From: Schistocephalus solidus
Taxonomy: Eukaryota; Platyhelminthes; Cestoda; Diphyllobothriidea; Diphyllobothriidae
Length of the DNA stretch: 64,000 nucleotides
Reading direction: 5' to 3'
NCBI GenBank assembly: GCA_017591395.1
Contig: WEDG01011695.1
Span: 42,317-106,316, forward strand
This document shows, piece by piece, positions 35,101 to 50,100 of this stretch; the first letter of the stretch is position 1, and every line of letters starts with the position of its first letter. A program made the translations under genes and the position numbers. Under the pieces are notes generated by a model. That model did no database searches. It was not told where the DNA came from and saw nothing but the letters and a program-made list of their open reading frames with translations.

Positions 35101-38100
35101 AGAAAAGGTTAGAAAGTGCCCGAGGTAACATACTTGTTCTGCAGCAAATTTCCGGGGACCAAGGGACGCGAAATGAATAGACTAGTAACTATCTGCTGGA
35201 GACTGTCTACGGACAGGTCCTCATCATCAGAAGTTGGCGAAACCTGGAAACGAAGCGAAAAAAAACGGTAGAAACACGAAATGGCACAGAGTCCAAAAAG
35301 CTAGTGGGCGTACAGAGCAGGAGGGACCACAACCGGCAAGCTACGAGAGAGGGTGCTGGGGAGAACGGCGAAAAAACGGTGCCTAAGCTAACCGGAAGGA
35401 GAACCAGAAAGTGCAAAAGCCTATCTATAGATGTTTCCGCCTTCGCAGATTTGGAGTCTTCCGAGTCAACGCTAGGTGACAGAAGCCGACCAATGGAGGT
35501 AATAACAGTCTCCAGTTGGTGAAGACGGGCGACGGACCAGGTGACCAGTTGTAAGAGAAAATTGAAGTTGGGGCTGGTGCCCGCGGGACAGACAGTATCG
35601 CCACCGGCAGCTACCAAAATGGAAAGAAGCAAAAGAATTATGCCAAACTTTCAAACTCTAAAGAACCGAAAGATTTTTGAGATAAATTATATAATCAATG
35701 ATGTAAAAAATGCATTTACCTTACGGCCATGGTCGAGAAAAGATAATTTAATTTTTATGAAGAAGCGCGATCATCGATTAAAACAACGGTGGAAATTCAA
35801 ACAGTAAGATGGGTGAAGGGTGGGATAATTAAAAAGTTTGTTCTTAGCATTTAAGCTTTCAAAATAATGAATCATCCCCTTAATACCAGTTTAACAAGGA
35901 AACGGAGGGAAAAGTGAGCAATCAAAGGAATTTCACCGAATCTCCGGTACTGATACACAGGAATCTGCTTAGGCAATATTTGGTTGACCGAAGCGGTGGG
36001 TGGTATCTGGCCTCGAAACCAGGAGCTACACGAAGCCATCTATAAACTAAGCTACTTAGCAGAACCAGTTACTGCCGAACCGGGACCAAAATGGTTCTCA
36101 AATCCACTTCGCACGGTCCGGTTCGCCATTCTGCATGAGTGCGAACATGGATCCGAAAAGGTGAGACGCGGTGGACAGGGACTACCTTCACCGAATGTAA
36201 GGTACACGGGTAGACCAGGATAACGAAGCCCGGTGAAATACGACAAAACCGGCTGACGGGAGTTTCGACTCTGGTTGGCCTTACTGAGGACGGCTGGTGC
36301 GGAAAACAAACCGGGCAGTATCCTTAGGTTAACGGTAGAGGAAATGATAAAGGTCTGAAGTGCCGCAGATAAAAACAGACGATTCGTCTCTATGGAGGAA
36401 TACAGCAAGCCAATGTTGGGAGGACATTGTCCTCTGCGAAAAATATAAGAGCAAAGGTCGAGAAGACGGCAGATTGCTACGGACACGAATTTAGGTAATC
36501 GAAAGCCGAACTGGGGCGACTTTAGTGGTGGCACAGAAAAAATATCCCCAGATGAGCCATGCATTTCAGTAAGAGATGCGAAAACTGTGTGCAGATGAAC
36601 TTCCTGCAGGCATTCACCATTCGTTCACATCAGAGGTTAACACAGATATGTGCCACATTACAGAGCACAAACAAGAAATACAGAAGGAAAATAAGCAGCC
36701 ACACACCAACCTTCGATACCTAACACAACAGAATAAGAGGAATAGGAAGTAAAAGCCTTTATGTCAGCGACCGACAGAAATCCAATGCCGTCAGGTTAGT
36801 TCACCAACTGACCAGCAAAAAAAAAGGTTTGCAAGACGCACTGCTAAGTAAATAACGGGCTCCACCCGGCCCCTGTTAGGGAGCAGACATTCTGACGGCC
36901 ACAACAATGAGTCTTCTGTTATAACTACATCATTGGGCCCGACCCCACCGCTCAAGGGATATTTAAAATCTCAATTAACGACAGCAATACTCTCCTCCTA
37001 CTCATCCACCAAAATGTCTATCGTTCAAAGAAATCCATTGAATGAATTGACAAATGGTTGCCAGGAGCACTAACTTTCAGACAGGCTCGCGGGGATGACA
37101 GATGTAGTCATGTTTTTCGAAAAGGTTACTTGCAACTGGACAAAGTTCTCTTCCGTTGAGATAGCCGCCACCCACGCGCTGACCAGGAGGTTAAGCAGCT
37201 GAATCTCCCTGGTTGCCAAAAAGCACCTTTCAAAGAGACTCCTGAAGAAAATCGGAAAAAAGGGCGTAAGTGCTTCGCGACACCGTTAGGGAACGAGGGA
37301 AAGTAAGGAGGGTGGGGGAGAAAAGAGTAGAGACTAACCGAATGTTCGAAGATGGTGCGTTGCAAAATGTGCGTTGTTCGTTTGACTGAAGAGTTTGCAA
37401 AAGGTTGGGCAGTATGGCGAAAACATGTCGAAGAGCTTTGGTGCACAGAAGGTCGCGAGAAAGAACGTCCGGCCTAGCAGGAATGCAGGGGGGGGAGTTT
37501 GCAATTAAAGCATCACATAAATAAACAGCAAAGATCGCACTTCATAAGGTAGAAGGAGCACAGGTTTAAAGGGTAGTCACCAGAGTCAAGGTTGCCATTG
37601 ACGCAAAATGTGAGCAATAGAACGCCGTAGGAGCAGGCATACCAAGCTCTGACGCCCTGTTCATCCATTGGCAAGAATCACACCCCGTGTGCCTAGTGCC
37701 AATCAAGGTCGACGGAGCACAACCACAATATCAGTAAGCAGAGGTTTATTTAAAAGAAACCACTGACCTGTAAATATGTCCTTCGTAGGCTGTGTACAGC
37801 AAAACTGGCTGACAATAACAGATAAATGAGAAACATCCAATAAAACGAATAAGCGGACAAGTGCAGCTTTAAAAAGAACAGCTTTCAGCCAGGCAGTCGA
37901 GATTGATCGTTCCATTTTCGACAACCCAACTTACATTAGGTTCCTACGGAGAGTACCGGAAAGAGGATTGCTGACAGGCGTCTTCAGTATCCACGCCCTG
38001 CTGAGGTAGATTCAAATGCGATGGGACAGATACGTCAAGAGAACGGATGACAAGCAGCTGCCAAAGCGACTATTCTACAACGACATCTCTATGGGTGCTC

Positions 38101-41100
38101 GCAAAGGCGAAGAAAGCTTCATTACAACAGCATCTTCAATACCTCCCTCAACCACTCACAAGCCAATCAGAACACATAGGAGAACCTCGTTTAAGATCAA
38201 CAGGTCTCATGAGGTGCTGTAAAGAATGGAGCAGCCATACTCGAAGTCAACTGAATGATCGTTGTCAAGGTAACAAAGAAAGGCTCAGAAGACCAATGTC
38301 GCGAACCGACGCAAGCACCTAACCTCTACAGTTGCGTTCGGTGTCAACGGACATTCAGAGGACAGATTGGTTTCTTTGAACCTCTGCGAACCCAGTGCAA
38401 TGGCAACACAACCAACCAACAACACAAACTAGGTTACGCATAAACCTACCCCCAACGCACGCGTACACGACACCTCTCCATAACATACCATGAGTGAATC
38501 CTGCAACATAAATATGACCTACATTGTCAGCGCTAGTATGGCGGACGATAAGCCACGTGCCAGAACATGCACATTTCATGTACGTATGAATCGTGTCATT
38601 CGGTAAAGTCTGGGACATAAAAGGGGGATCAGGTCGGCATATGTAGACGGGATGTTTAGCTTTGTCAGCATTGTTAGCTTTGCTAGTTGACAAGCTCGGG
38701 CGGCCTGGTGCATGGAAAATGGGGGAGAAAGTGAAGTGACACTGGCGAATCTATTCTCACCGCACACCATCACAGGGCTTACCATAATAAATCTGACACG
38801 CTTGCATTTGTCAGGAAGCTGAGAGCCGTAGTTTAGAAGTTTGCCAAGTGACGAGATAACTTCTCGAGGCTATGAGTCAGACTGCAATAGTTTATTAACA
38901 TGGTAGTCTGGAGCGGGGTAGATCGCCTGTGTGGCACGCGTAGACGGGCTGCTCAGATGTGCAAGCTACTGCGCCTACATCCACCGATGTTCAATTTCTA
39001 TAGCCATCATGTTAAGGTAGACGCTGCGCGAATCTACTTAACTTTAAAAGAATTCAAGAGCGATTCCCTGGTACTGCGTCTAACCGCAGTACATGCGGTA
39101 GAAGTCGTCACTTGCGGCGGTTGGTAATTTTGCAGGTATCAAACTTCACTCAGCGGGTCTCAGACCACAGACGAAGGGGACCTCCTACAGCCTTACACGT
39201 CGGCCTGAAAAAGACCGAACTACTCCGTCAGTTAGAGTCTTTCCAAGTCGCCACTAATCATGTATAAGCGTGAGAAGATGAGTGATGGATCGACCGCAAT
39301 CTGTCTTCCATCGCTCATATACTGGCAGTCCATTAGCGTAAAGCCGACTGAGAATGAAATTGGGTGCAGTGGCTAAACGGTGTACGCTTCCGTCTACGAG
39401 GAGCGAATTCATGAAGGGTAGCAGTTAGACTTGCCCAGCTCGAGAAATTCACGCCATGTGCCAAAATGGCCTCCGTCTTGCTCCAGCGCACCTGCAAGAG
39501 GAAGGGACATGCCTAGACCTACATGCATCATGATCGTTCAAACGCTGCATGCTGCATTCGTTGACGAACGCTCACCGACAATTAACGGAACTCACCCGTT
39601 CCCCTCTGCCTTGAGGTTTACTCTCGAGCCCCACCAGCAGCCGCGCAGCGGCTCGGGGCAGAAAAGGCAGATGAATATTGCCGGCAAAGACAAGGGAGAC
39701 TGGAATGGCCATTTCTGGCTTATTGGCAGTCTTCAGCCAGTCATACCCAAACCCAGGTGGTACACCACCGGAGGATCGAACCCGCGACCCGTTGACTAGA
39801 AGTTCAACGCTCCAACCATTGAGCCACGGGCTAGATCGGGAATACTGATTTGCATTCTTTGATGAACGCTCCCCAATCGTTAAGGGAACTCACTCGTCCC
39901 GCTCAGGGGTTAGAGAGTTGGACTTCCGATCAACAGGTCGCGGGTTCGAGCCTCAGGCGGGGCACCGCCTGGGGTTGGGAATGACTGGCTGATGACGCAT
40001 AATGAGCCAGAAATGGCCGTTCTAGTCTCCCTTGTCTTTGTCGGTTTTATTCATCTAACTGTACTACTACCTAATGAGATGGACTGACGACCGACTGGCG
40101 CGTCAATATGTCTATAGTGCAGTAGACTCACACCACATCTGTGCGACTATCTTTCCCCAACCATCGTGTCCCGAGGAGAAGTATATGTATGTCTATGTAT
40201 GTGAAGACACCTTTGAGGAGGCATTTGGAAAATTTTACGATTGAAATATTATACACTTTCGAGCACAAATTTTTAGGTTTCACGAAATCGGTAGGAAAGA
40301 ATTTTCAGCAAACCATGTTACGAAAAATCGCAGAATACACAAAGGCACTGGAAAACAGTAGAAAACAATTTGTCGTTCAGGTTATTTTTTTGGGAGCAAT
40401 TCTCAACAGAGACTGGGAAAATTACCTAAATAAACGCAGCATACTGGCGTTTGAAACCGGGTTTAAATTTGCGGGTGCGTCTGGTTGATGACAGAAATAA
40501 GTTAGAAATTTTCGTCAAAGTGCTGCTTCGAATTTTCGTAACATTTCCCGAAAGAAGTTAACTGATCAAAACTGACGTGTTTGGTAAATTACGGAGCATA
40601 TTATTGGGAAACTTCCGGACTATAGAACGTGGGCTCTTTCAACGCAAGTATGTATTGCAAAATAAGTGTTTGTTTTAAAAGATCAGTCGAAGGACACGAC
40701 AGTCACTCTATAGCTCAACTTTCCGGCCGGACCTACCAGAGGTCACAGGAAATTTACTACTAAAGACCATCGTAGAGATGGCAGGACCGACACTTCTGGC
40801 ATTACAGCAGTCGCCAATCACTCAGACCGAGAGGAACTGTGATTTAAAGCACAGTTGGTCACATAAATTATCAGAAGGATCGACCGAGACAGTTACAACA
40901 ATCGAGATAATTAAACTGACGGCGATCGAGAGAACTGGAGGATTCGGTTCCTGATAGAAAAAGGAAAGCAAAGACGGCGCTGTTACTGAGAGATGTCGTA
41001 CAACAAAGCGCGCAGGAAGCAAGGCGGGGACGCAGTTAAGGAGAGGGCTTACTCCGAGAGGTTGGGCGGGGGTCGGGACCGCAGCAATACTACCAGCAAG

Positions 41101-44100
41101 GAAACAATGCACTCTTCTCCCTTAAGCCAGTCGCAGATGGGTTGGAACAGTGTCCCTGTGTCCGTATCACTGGCTTCAGGCAATGCTGCCGTGGATATGA
41201 GAACAGAGGCGCGACAGCTAGCGCTGGTTGTCAGGAGTGCGTCCGAGTGGGCAGAGACGAAACGCAAAGTCTCCTGGATGCAAGCGCTGTGATGTGGACC
41301 TAAAGAGGGAGGTAAATGGGATTGAGAACTTTCTGGAGTGAATCATGGGAATAACAGTAGTCCGTAATCGAGAGCTACTAAACAGTGGGCCATGTTGGAA
41401 AAGTGTATGAAGTACGAATCCTTTTGGGGAAAAATATTGAATGCTTTTAAATACTGTTTCTCAGATAATCGTAGTCTGAGAAAAGAGTAGTGAACAACAA
41501 GCTGAACAACCGCGTTTGAAGAAAAAAAAAAGAAGTGGACAGCAACCTAAGCAGCGACTATAATCATACAGGAAGTTGAAAAAAGACATTGCATGAAAAT
41601 CAAGCTGGCAGCTTGCGGATTATGTTAACTTCATGAAATGTGCATTCACATTATATGTTTGGGTGCTCTTTTTAGCGTTCAAATACGAGCTATTATGCAG
41701 GTCAATTTTTACTATGATACTTAGTAATTCCTACTGCAATAGGACCGTAAAGTTAACAGCCATTTACCGACAGCAAAGAGGAGAGCCTTGATGAAACAAA
41801 GAGTAGGCATAATGATGCCCTGCCAGGTCATATCGCGGGTCTCTCCAGTGTCCAGCACGCCACTACCGGATAAGAGGTCCGAGGTTGGTATTGAGTCAGC
41901 CAACGAAGCGTAGTCGACAGCGGCGGAAAGAGAGACGCCCGTCCGCGTGGAGTCATCGCTAGGAACTGTCTGAACACCCTCGGTCGCCATGAGGGAGAAA
42001 AGGAAACGTGTGAGTTCATAGGAGTCAAGCCAAGTAACGACAGAGTTTGAGCTTTGGCGCCTTGTGCAGACTACTTCCTCCGACAGCGCAGCAGACAGGC
42101 TGTTCGCCAGAGAGGAGGCGGAGAATAGTTCGATTTTGGAGAATGCACTTAGCAGACTACTCTGTGTGAGAAGCTGTTAGGCAAGACAAGAAAGGAAGGC
42201 GAAATCAGATATGAAAACGTTTGGGGAGAGTTGAAACGAAACACGGATATATTCCGACTTCCTACCACTAACCTTGGCACCCTGGGGAATGGAGATTAAG
42301 CGAGACAAGAAGGCCATCTTTGCTTGATAGACGTAGAAAGCCGCAGTGGCCTCTTGAAGTGACCTGACATCTTCCCCTAAAGGGCCACCATATGGCGCAG
42401 GATCATCACGGAGGAAGTATTGTTGGAGAGGAGTCAGGTCATCACGAATACTGTCCACTAATGACTATATTTAAAAAGAAAGAAGAGAAAAATTGACAGG
42501 TAAAATGTGGTTGATTAAAATCAACGAAAGTGGTGCAAGCCATCGACCCTATTGGTAAAGTTTAAAGAAAATACGTAAATCGGTGCCAACCTGAAGAAAG
42601 CCGTCCCTCGTAAGGATGTCAAGAGCCCGACCGGATGATCGATCGAACTTCAACAGGATATTCAGCAAGCTGAGGGCAGCAATGGGGATAACTGGATGAT
42701 TTCCAGCGGAAATGTCATTTACTAACATGGAAAGGAATGAATTCTGGGAGTGTCGAGGAACGACATTCCCAGCAAATTTTTCGTAGGCATCCCCAACCAA
42801 GATGCTGACAGCTTGAAAGCCGAAAGAGCGTGTTCGATCCGTAGAGATGGCGAGTTGAGCGTCTAGTATCAGAAAAAGGGCAATAATTACCGTTACACTT
42901 AGGTGACTTGTACAGTAGTAAAAACTTTTAACAGCAAGGGTTGGATAGGTCACCTACGATTAAGGAGTGTCCTTCTATAAGATGACAGGTGGAATTAAAA
43001 AAGAACGCGGTTTTCCACTAGCATGCCGCTTAAGAAAACAGAATAGCATTAAAGAGAGTAAAGCAGCTTAATAAAAGTGAAATGCGCTGGAGGGATTTTG
43101 GGCAAAAAGTATGGTCAAACGAAGCACATAACACAAACAAATCCGAGCGAAAAACAGTCGACAAAATTACGACAGGTGAAATTGGTTTACTATAACTAGC
43201 TTCGGTTTCATTATAGCAGAAATCCTGGCAAGTAAGGAGGATAGAAGCGAACGGATTAAGACGAGGGGAACATTTGTTTTGAAAATATAATACTGTTTAA
43301 ATCAGATATGAGACTAACTGAGTATTGGAATCGACCGGCTTTAATTATGAGCAGTTAAACCTGCTGGTAGAAATATTAAAGATTCTACTGTGGAATCATA
43401 ACTTTTATTGGGACTAGGAATGTCTGTCGCTCATCAAAGAGGGAGAAAAAATAACAAAACGTATCTGCTTGTGCAGAAAGCAGTAGGATGGAAGATGATG
43501 AAGACTTACCATGACGCTGACAAATATCCAATAAGAAGCAAAGCGCGGCATAGTAATTGGCTCGAACACGCTGGAAGGCTGGTTCTGCAGAGTGCAAAAA
43601 ACGAAGCAAATATTAGCAGAATCATACACAATTAGATAGCAGCAGTACGATCAGCCCATATAGATCAAGTGATGCCATGGAAGCAAGCTAGATGTTAAAT
43701 AAACTAAAATAAGGGGCTTCAACTCATGTTTCTGCGAAATCCGCTGAATAACTCGGGAGATAATAGACTGCAAACTTTAATAAAAGGGCCGACACAGCGT
43801 AGGAACACAAAATGGTATCGGAAGGAGTTTAGCCCCAAGTATTCCATTTTAGAGGTATGACGGGTATAGGAAGCCCTCCTCGCCCGTAACACAGGCGTTC
43901 AGTTTTATGGTGGGGTTCGAGCTAGTGTACGAATATGGCTTTAAGTACTCTCTCCCTTTCCAAGAGGAAGCATGTACTCGTCCCTTACGGATTGTAAAAT
44001 ATCAGGACGGGTAAACTCAACAGTTGACAAGGGACGCCTCGGTCTTCTTCCTCGTAATGAAAAAAACGCAGGCATATCCGCCTCAGAGGTTAGATTGCCT

Positions 44101-47100
44101 CTTTCCTTCTATCTTGAGATGCATAATCAAAGCTACAACATACATTTACTCGTTTCGAAAGTTGTATGAATTGAAGGTCAGTCAAAAATCAGTTGCATCT
44201 CTTTCAATTGATGTCTTTAAGATGCGCAGGCAAAGTGACCGGTGAAAAAAGCTGTAAGAAAATGCAGGTGACTTACTTATCACGAGAATTGCCTCCGACA
44301 GGAGCCCAACTGCCGAGAGAACAGACTGGAGGTCGATTAGGGCGTAATGCGGCAGCGAAGAGACCCTGCCAATCGAAGGCGTCAGTGCAGACTGGCAGAA
44401 TGCCGAGAGTGAGAGGCAGGAACCGCTGGCCAATACCTTAAGTACCGTGGGCGAGTGGAGTGAGGCCGCAACCTTACAAAGGAAAAAAAACAAAAATAAA
44501 TACAGCACCAAACAGAGGAAGCCTTTACCGTACTTCTTGAGACGCATTAACAAAAAAACAGGTCTTGCTCGGTGAAGAGTAACGGAAACAAAGCAAGTCA
44601 AAAAATCCATTTGACCCAATTGTGAAAAACTCGGTGGCCTCGGTGTGATTCGAACCCACAATAACGAGGCGAAGGTTTTGGTACAGCCGGGGTCACTGGG
44701 TCCCACCGGGAGCCGTAAGTTTAATCCCACTTGGGTCAAGTTACCCGCCCAAACTACTGCAACGTATGAAATTCACCAATTTTGATAGAGAAAGCTGACT
44801 GTCCAAGCAGGATCTCCTAAGCAATCAATCTCGAATCCACCAGGTGACTAACAGGCACGAGTAAGTAAGCAGGGGAAGGGAGGGTTGACAGATTTGAATA
44901 ATTCCTCTGACCCACTTGTGAAAAACTCGGCGACCTCGGTGGGATTCAAATGCACAACAGCACGGGGAAGGCTTTAGTACAACCAACGCTCTAGCTATCT
45001 GAGCTACGAGGTCCCACCAGGAGCCGTGAGATTAATCACACTTGGGTCAGCTTACTGTAGCTGAATTTGTGGATTCCATGCGTTGCAGTAGGCTGGGCGA
45101 GTAAATGGACCCAAGTGTGATTAAACTCACAGCTCCCGGTGGGGCTTCATAGCTCACGTGGCTAGAGCGTTGCATGGACTAAAGCTTTCCCCTTGCTGGT
45201 CTGTATTTGCATCCCACCGAGGCCGCCGAGTTTTTCACAATTGGGTCAAATGAATTATTCAAATCTGTCAAAACCTAAAAAATACAAAAGAACGGCAAAT
45301 ACAAAATAAATCAGCATAAGTTATGCAGGCAAGGTACTAACTCAACTCACCTCCTGCAGAACCGACGAAAGTAGAGACATAGCAATTGTAAAGACATGAT
45401 CCCGAGGCGGCGTTGAGACGGTGACTTCGGGGATCTCAGACAGAGAAGAGGAGGTACGAAAGTCGGTCACCGGGGGACTGGTCATGAGATTTAGTTTATT
45501 CAGGACCTTGAAGCGGTGAAGGCCTAACTCGGCAACCTGGCGCCAGCCCTCCAGACAGGCCTGCTTGCCAGCAGACAGGCACAAACGATACATATTGCGG
45601 CGGTGGGCGAAGGCAACCACATCGGTGATTAGGCTCTCGCTCAAGTCCGCAGGAGCAGAGCGAAATTCGCTGAAGCCAGTCTGCAGTAATGGCAGGAGGA
45701 ATCGAAGTCGGGAGTGCAAAGTTGCGGTGTTGATGATAGAAGACCAGAGATTCGAGCGGTCCTCAGCCGAAACGAGGATGCAGTTCTCTTCACAAGCGAC
45801 GATTAACTAGAGAAAGAATTAAAAAATCAAAATTATGCTGTGATTTATGGAAGGCTGTGGTACGTCAACTATAAGCAATATTCCTGAAATAAATTGTTCA
45901 CACCCATTCAGAATTCGAACAGGATAAAAAATTCGAATAGAGTATGAAAATTGCTCAAAAGACAAGAATTATCGGATCCCTTGTAAGGAGCAATCGACAA
46001 GGCATCTTAAAAGATTTTTCGAAGGAAGCCTGTAAAGGTGCAAAGAAAAGGACTACCGGCCAACAGGTGGACACACCCTTTCCAGTAGCTTTGATTCATC
46101 GGAGAAGTTTGGCATCCACTCGGGGCTCCTCATTTCTTCCGCCAGTTTCATGCTCGAGAGAATATCAACGAGGAGGCAAGTCTGTCGGCAATTGGGGCCG
46201 GAAGGTGCATCGAAGAGGGATGGGTGGTCCGGTGCTATTGAAAGTAAAGCGAACGTTACATTTGCAAAAACTTGCAGACTTTCACCGCATTTATTTCACC
46301 CTATCCTTAAGCCCCACATAGCAACAATGTCAGGACGACCGGAGGCGGGCGTTGACACAGTGACCGGCAAAGCTAAAGGGCTCGTTTACGCAGGCCACGC
46401 AAGACCTGTTCCAGCAGCATGTACCAAGCAGCCATGCGGAGGAGCTTGAAACTTGCATGCGTGAAAGCCAATAAAAGTCACATAAAAGAGCCATTGCGGC
46501 CTGACGATCAGTTCTAAAAAGACCGCTTCATAACGTCGGTTGGCAGCCTTTCAAGCTAAGACTTTAAGTGGGTCGGGACAGATTCAAACGCGTCCGAAAT
46601 CTTAAGGAGAGGAATGCGTTGATGTGCCCTGAAAGGTGGATTCCTCCAGTGCCACCATCACTCGCTCTTCCCCTCCCCCATGGATCAGTTGACTGTTCGA
46701 TCCTGTCAGCCATCTGGTGCTGGGATTAGGCTGCGTGAGGTCTATGTCTACGCGTAGTTACGAGCTCGTGCGTATTCATATTCAGCGCAGCCTTATTAGC
46801 AAGTGCTGTGAGCCAACATGAACCACGTTTTGATCCAGCACATCTAGAGCGCGGCCCATTGTGGGGGCCACACATATCATTTCGTAGGGCGTAAAAGCTA
46901 GTGATATGAACTCAATCCTTGCAACAGATTCAACGTCGTGGGCGCATACGGCGCCCACATTTGCAGACCCCCAAGAGACAGTGTTGTTTTCCCAAAGATA
47001 AAAAATTATACTAATCGGTCTGCCATTAATCTTATTTGTTAAATTACTTGGTACTTCAAAACTTTTGCGTCTGAATGAGGGCACTGAGGACGCACGAGCA

Positions 47101-50100
47101 GTACATAACCTTTTACCGACTAGGTGATGTAACGCACCTGAGAACAGAATCCTTAAGAGTCGCGTGAGATAAGACCTCTGAGATGCTGAGGAGCGGAATT
47201 CAATTGCAACCATTTTAAGAAGCCATGACATCTGATTCAGAGTGAGCGCTCGCAGGGCTGCAAAAAAAGAAACGAAGCGTAAGCTTAGAGAAACATGAGA
47301 TAGTGGCTGACGAAACCTATTCCTGACCATGCATTAAATAAAAACCGGAGACAAGCATCCCCCTCTCCGTATAATCCGGCATGCGCACTTGCCTCGGGCC
47401 GTGTCGCTTTGATTCTCACCGTCAGTAACGGTCGTTTCCGTTGACGCACTGCAATGAAGGAGGGTGACGCTGGTCAAACCAGCAGTTATGTGCCGCTGCA
47501 CCAGGTCGTGATTGCCGCGTAGATAGCGCATTGTGGGCACTGAAGTGACTGGTGAGGCAGCTAAACGATAGAGGATTTGCCAGGCGACTGCTGCATCCCA
47601 CTGCAGGGCAACACAATGCGGTAGGAGAACCTGAGTGCGTGAAGTCTGTACTGCTAGTTCAATGATCTCAAGAAGAGCATGAAGGCAGGTCCGGGGAAAG
47701 CCGCCAACACCAGCGTCCTGCGCACAATAAAACATTGAGATTTAGGATCACATCAAAGGCAGTACAGATATCGGCGAAAACGGTGTTGGAGGAACCAGTG
47801 AGTGATGGCTAATCGGCCGCTATCTATGAAATATGAGGAAACAGACATGCAGTCGCAAACCAGCAGCAACAGGGCTATCAGACAATGAAATGGCTGTTTG
47901 TCACGTTGACTGCTCTTTAATATACGGTAAAGCTCGGTGGTCGCACTGCGGTATGGAAAACGTGGTGCTTGAAGATAGGCCTCAACGGGCAGAAAATCGC
48001 GAAGCACAACCACAGGAGGCTGTTGGGGCTCAGCTTGTGTTGCCAGTTTCTATGAAAGGTGAATGAACTTGTGTTTTGGAAGAAAGGAAAATCTAAAATA
48101 ATAAATCGCCTGCATCAGGCGACGAGACCATCAATAGCTCGGAGAGAACGTAGCGGTGAATTGTTCGGCGAAACAAACTTCTGACGCATACAAATCAAAA
48201 TTTCATTAAACATCCCCTAATCTCCTACTTTAAAGGAAGAGTAAAAGCAACCGGATATGAGCGAATGTATAAAGACTTAGGCATCAAGTGTACCTCACAC
48301 GTCTTAACCCATGCCTCCACACGTACAAGTTCGAAATAACGGGATGTCGGTCAAGAAGTCATAGTGAAAGTAACCCCATTGTCAGTTCCAAGGAAATCGG
48401 CATTTAGCATTCTCCAAGTCACGACTTTCAACACCTACTTGTTTATATCGGGGAATGGAAGCACTGGATCCCAGCGGAAAGGACCGCACTTCATCCGCCT
48501 CTTTCACACGAATTCAAAGCCTGAGGGAAGCTGGCTGGTCCATGTGGTGTGAAGCTCCCGTCCAACGCGTGTCTCACTTATCAGGCTGTATCGAAAAAAA
48601 ACTAACCTGAAGCGTCGTCAGAGGTATGCTGCGCGCGTCCTTACATCGAAAGCCAAGAAGCCACAAGGCCAATGACGGACCTGAGTGATGAGCAAGGTTG
48701 TGAAGAATCAGGTGAAGCAGTACTGTTTTAATGGATGTAGCGCCGCTCAGAGAAAGCAGACCTAGGAGACAAAAAGCGGGGCAATTGGTTAGAATACATG
48801 GCTTAGACAAATGATCAAAAGACAGGTCATATTAGAATCGGAATAACGGAGTTAGCATGTATGCAAAAGCTGGCTTAAAATGCCTTATTTTCATCAATGA
48901 CCGCGTCCATGACCTAGACTGTGATGTCATCTTCTTCGCTGGCGACATACAGTGGTGGAAAGTTGTTCGGCATACGGCAGATGAAGATAACGTACAACTA
49001 AACTTGAACAGACTAGAGACTGGTCAAAGCGCTGGCTAACGCAGTTCGATGTTAGTAAATGCCACCTTCTTCAAATTGGTAGCAGTAGAGCCTCCAGCCC
49101 GAGGACTAATTTTCTAAACGGAACATCATTGCAATCGGTTGAGGGTCAGAAGGGCTTGTGGTTACATCTTCACTCAAACCAACACTGAACTGCACGAAGG
49201 TGGCCAAATCGACAATGCCTATATTACAACTAATCAGGCGAGCCTTTATGGGGTTGGAAAAAGACAATTACTCCAAAATATTTAGAACCTTCGTGCGGTC
49301 GCATCTAGAATATACCATACAGGCATGGAGACCTTAGAATGTGAAGGACGGTAACTTTGAGCTAACACGCTCACTTCGCGCGGTTATCCTCTAAAGCTAC
49401 GCAGGTTTTTCTTCAGTAACAGTGGTTGCGGCCTGGAACGCTAGTCTTGCGGATGTTGTCCTCTCCACCAGTGCGAATGCCTTTAAGTACAAACTTGGCA
49501 CGCATCAACCCTCTCATTTACAATCCACTCACAATTGCATTTAATATGTTACTCACAGCAAGTGACCAGTTTTTGTGTATTCTTTACGACTAGCCGATGC
49601 TTGATTGCTTTTCGCATGGTATGATGTAAACGTCTTTTTTAATTTTCCTGATGTCTCGATGCGTTTTCTTAGCCACTTTGCAACGAATGGGGAGTTCACA
49701 GACGTCATGACCGTCAAGTAGTCTGTCAAGAACTAGCAAAAGTTGACTGTTACTGAATGATGGTTTTTCATACCCTTCAGAAAAAGAACTTACCTAATTT
49801 GGTTATTCAGGAAAAGCGCTTTATTATTCGAATAATTTGTTAGGCAAACCAAATCGTATAGGATAACTTATGGCGAAAAAATGACCCGTTTTTTCCCTAA
49901 AAACAATTTTCTAGTCAGTCATTCGACTATAGAAGTGACATCTTCGAAGGACAAGAAAATTACGCCAGACATACTACGGCTAAAAAACAGGCATCTAGGT
50001 TAGAAAATAGTGCTAAGCTAAATGCGCATAAATAACATGCATACATGTTAGTCACGCTGAATAGACTCTAGATAATATGATCTAGGAGTACACTCACGAG

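Noticed and set aside
39741..40075. Possible functional tRNA genes
   Set aside because: A and B boxes are present, but the units carry SINE-type tails and repeat elsewhere, and no intact cloverleaf with acceptor stem was found.
40141..40488. 115-codon + strand frame with Lys/Phe-rich product
   Set aside because: Lies within a NUP205 intron, AT-rich, no recognisable family; treated as chance.
45944..46321. 125-codon + strand frame
   Set aside because: Antisense to NUP205 exon 21, which explains its openness.
48850..49050. Possible extra NUP205 exon
   Set aside because: Wrong strand, and it contains LINE RT motifs with FADD mutated to FAGD.
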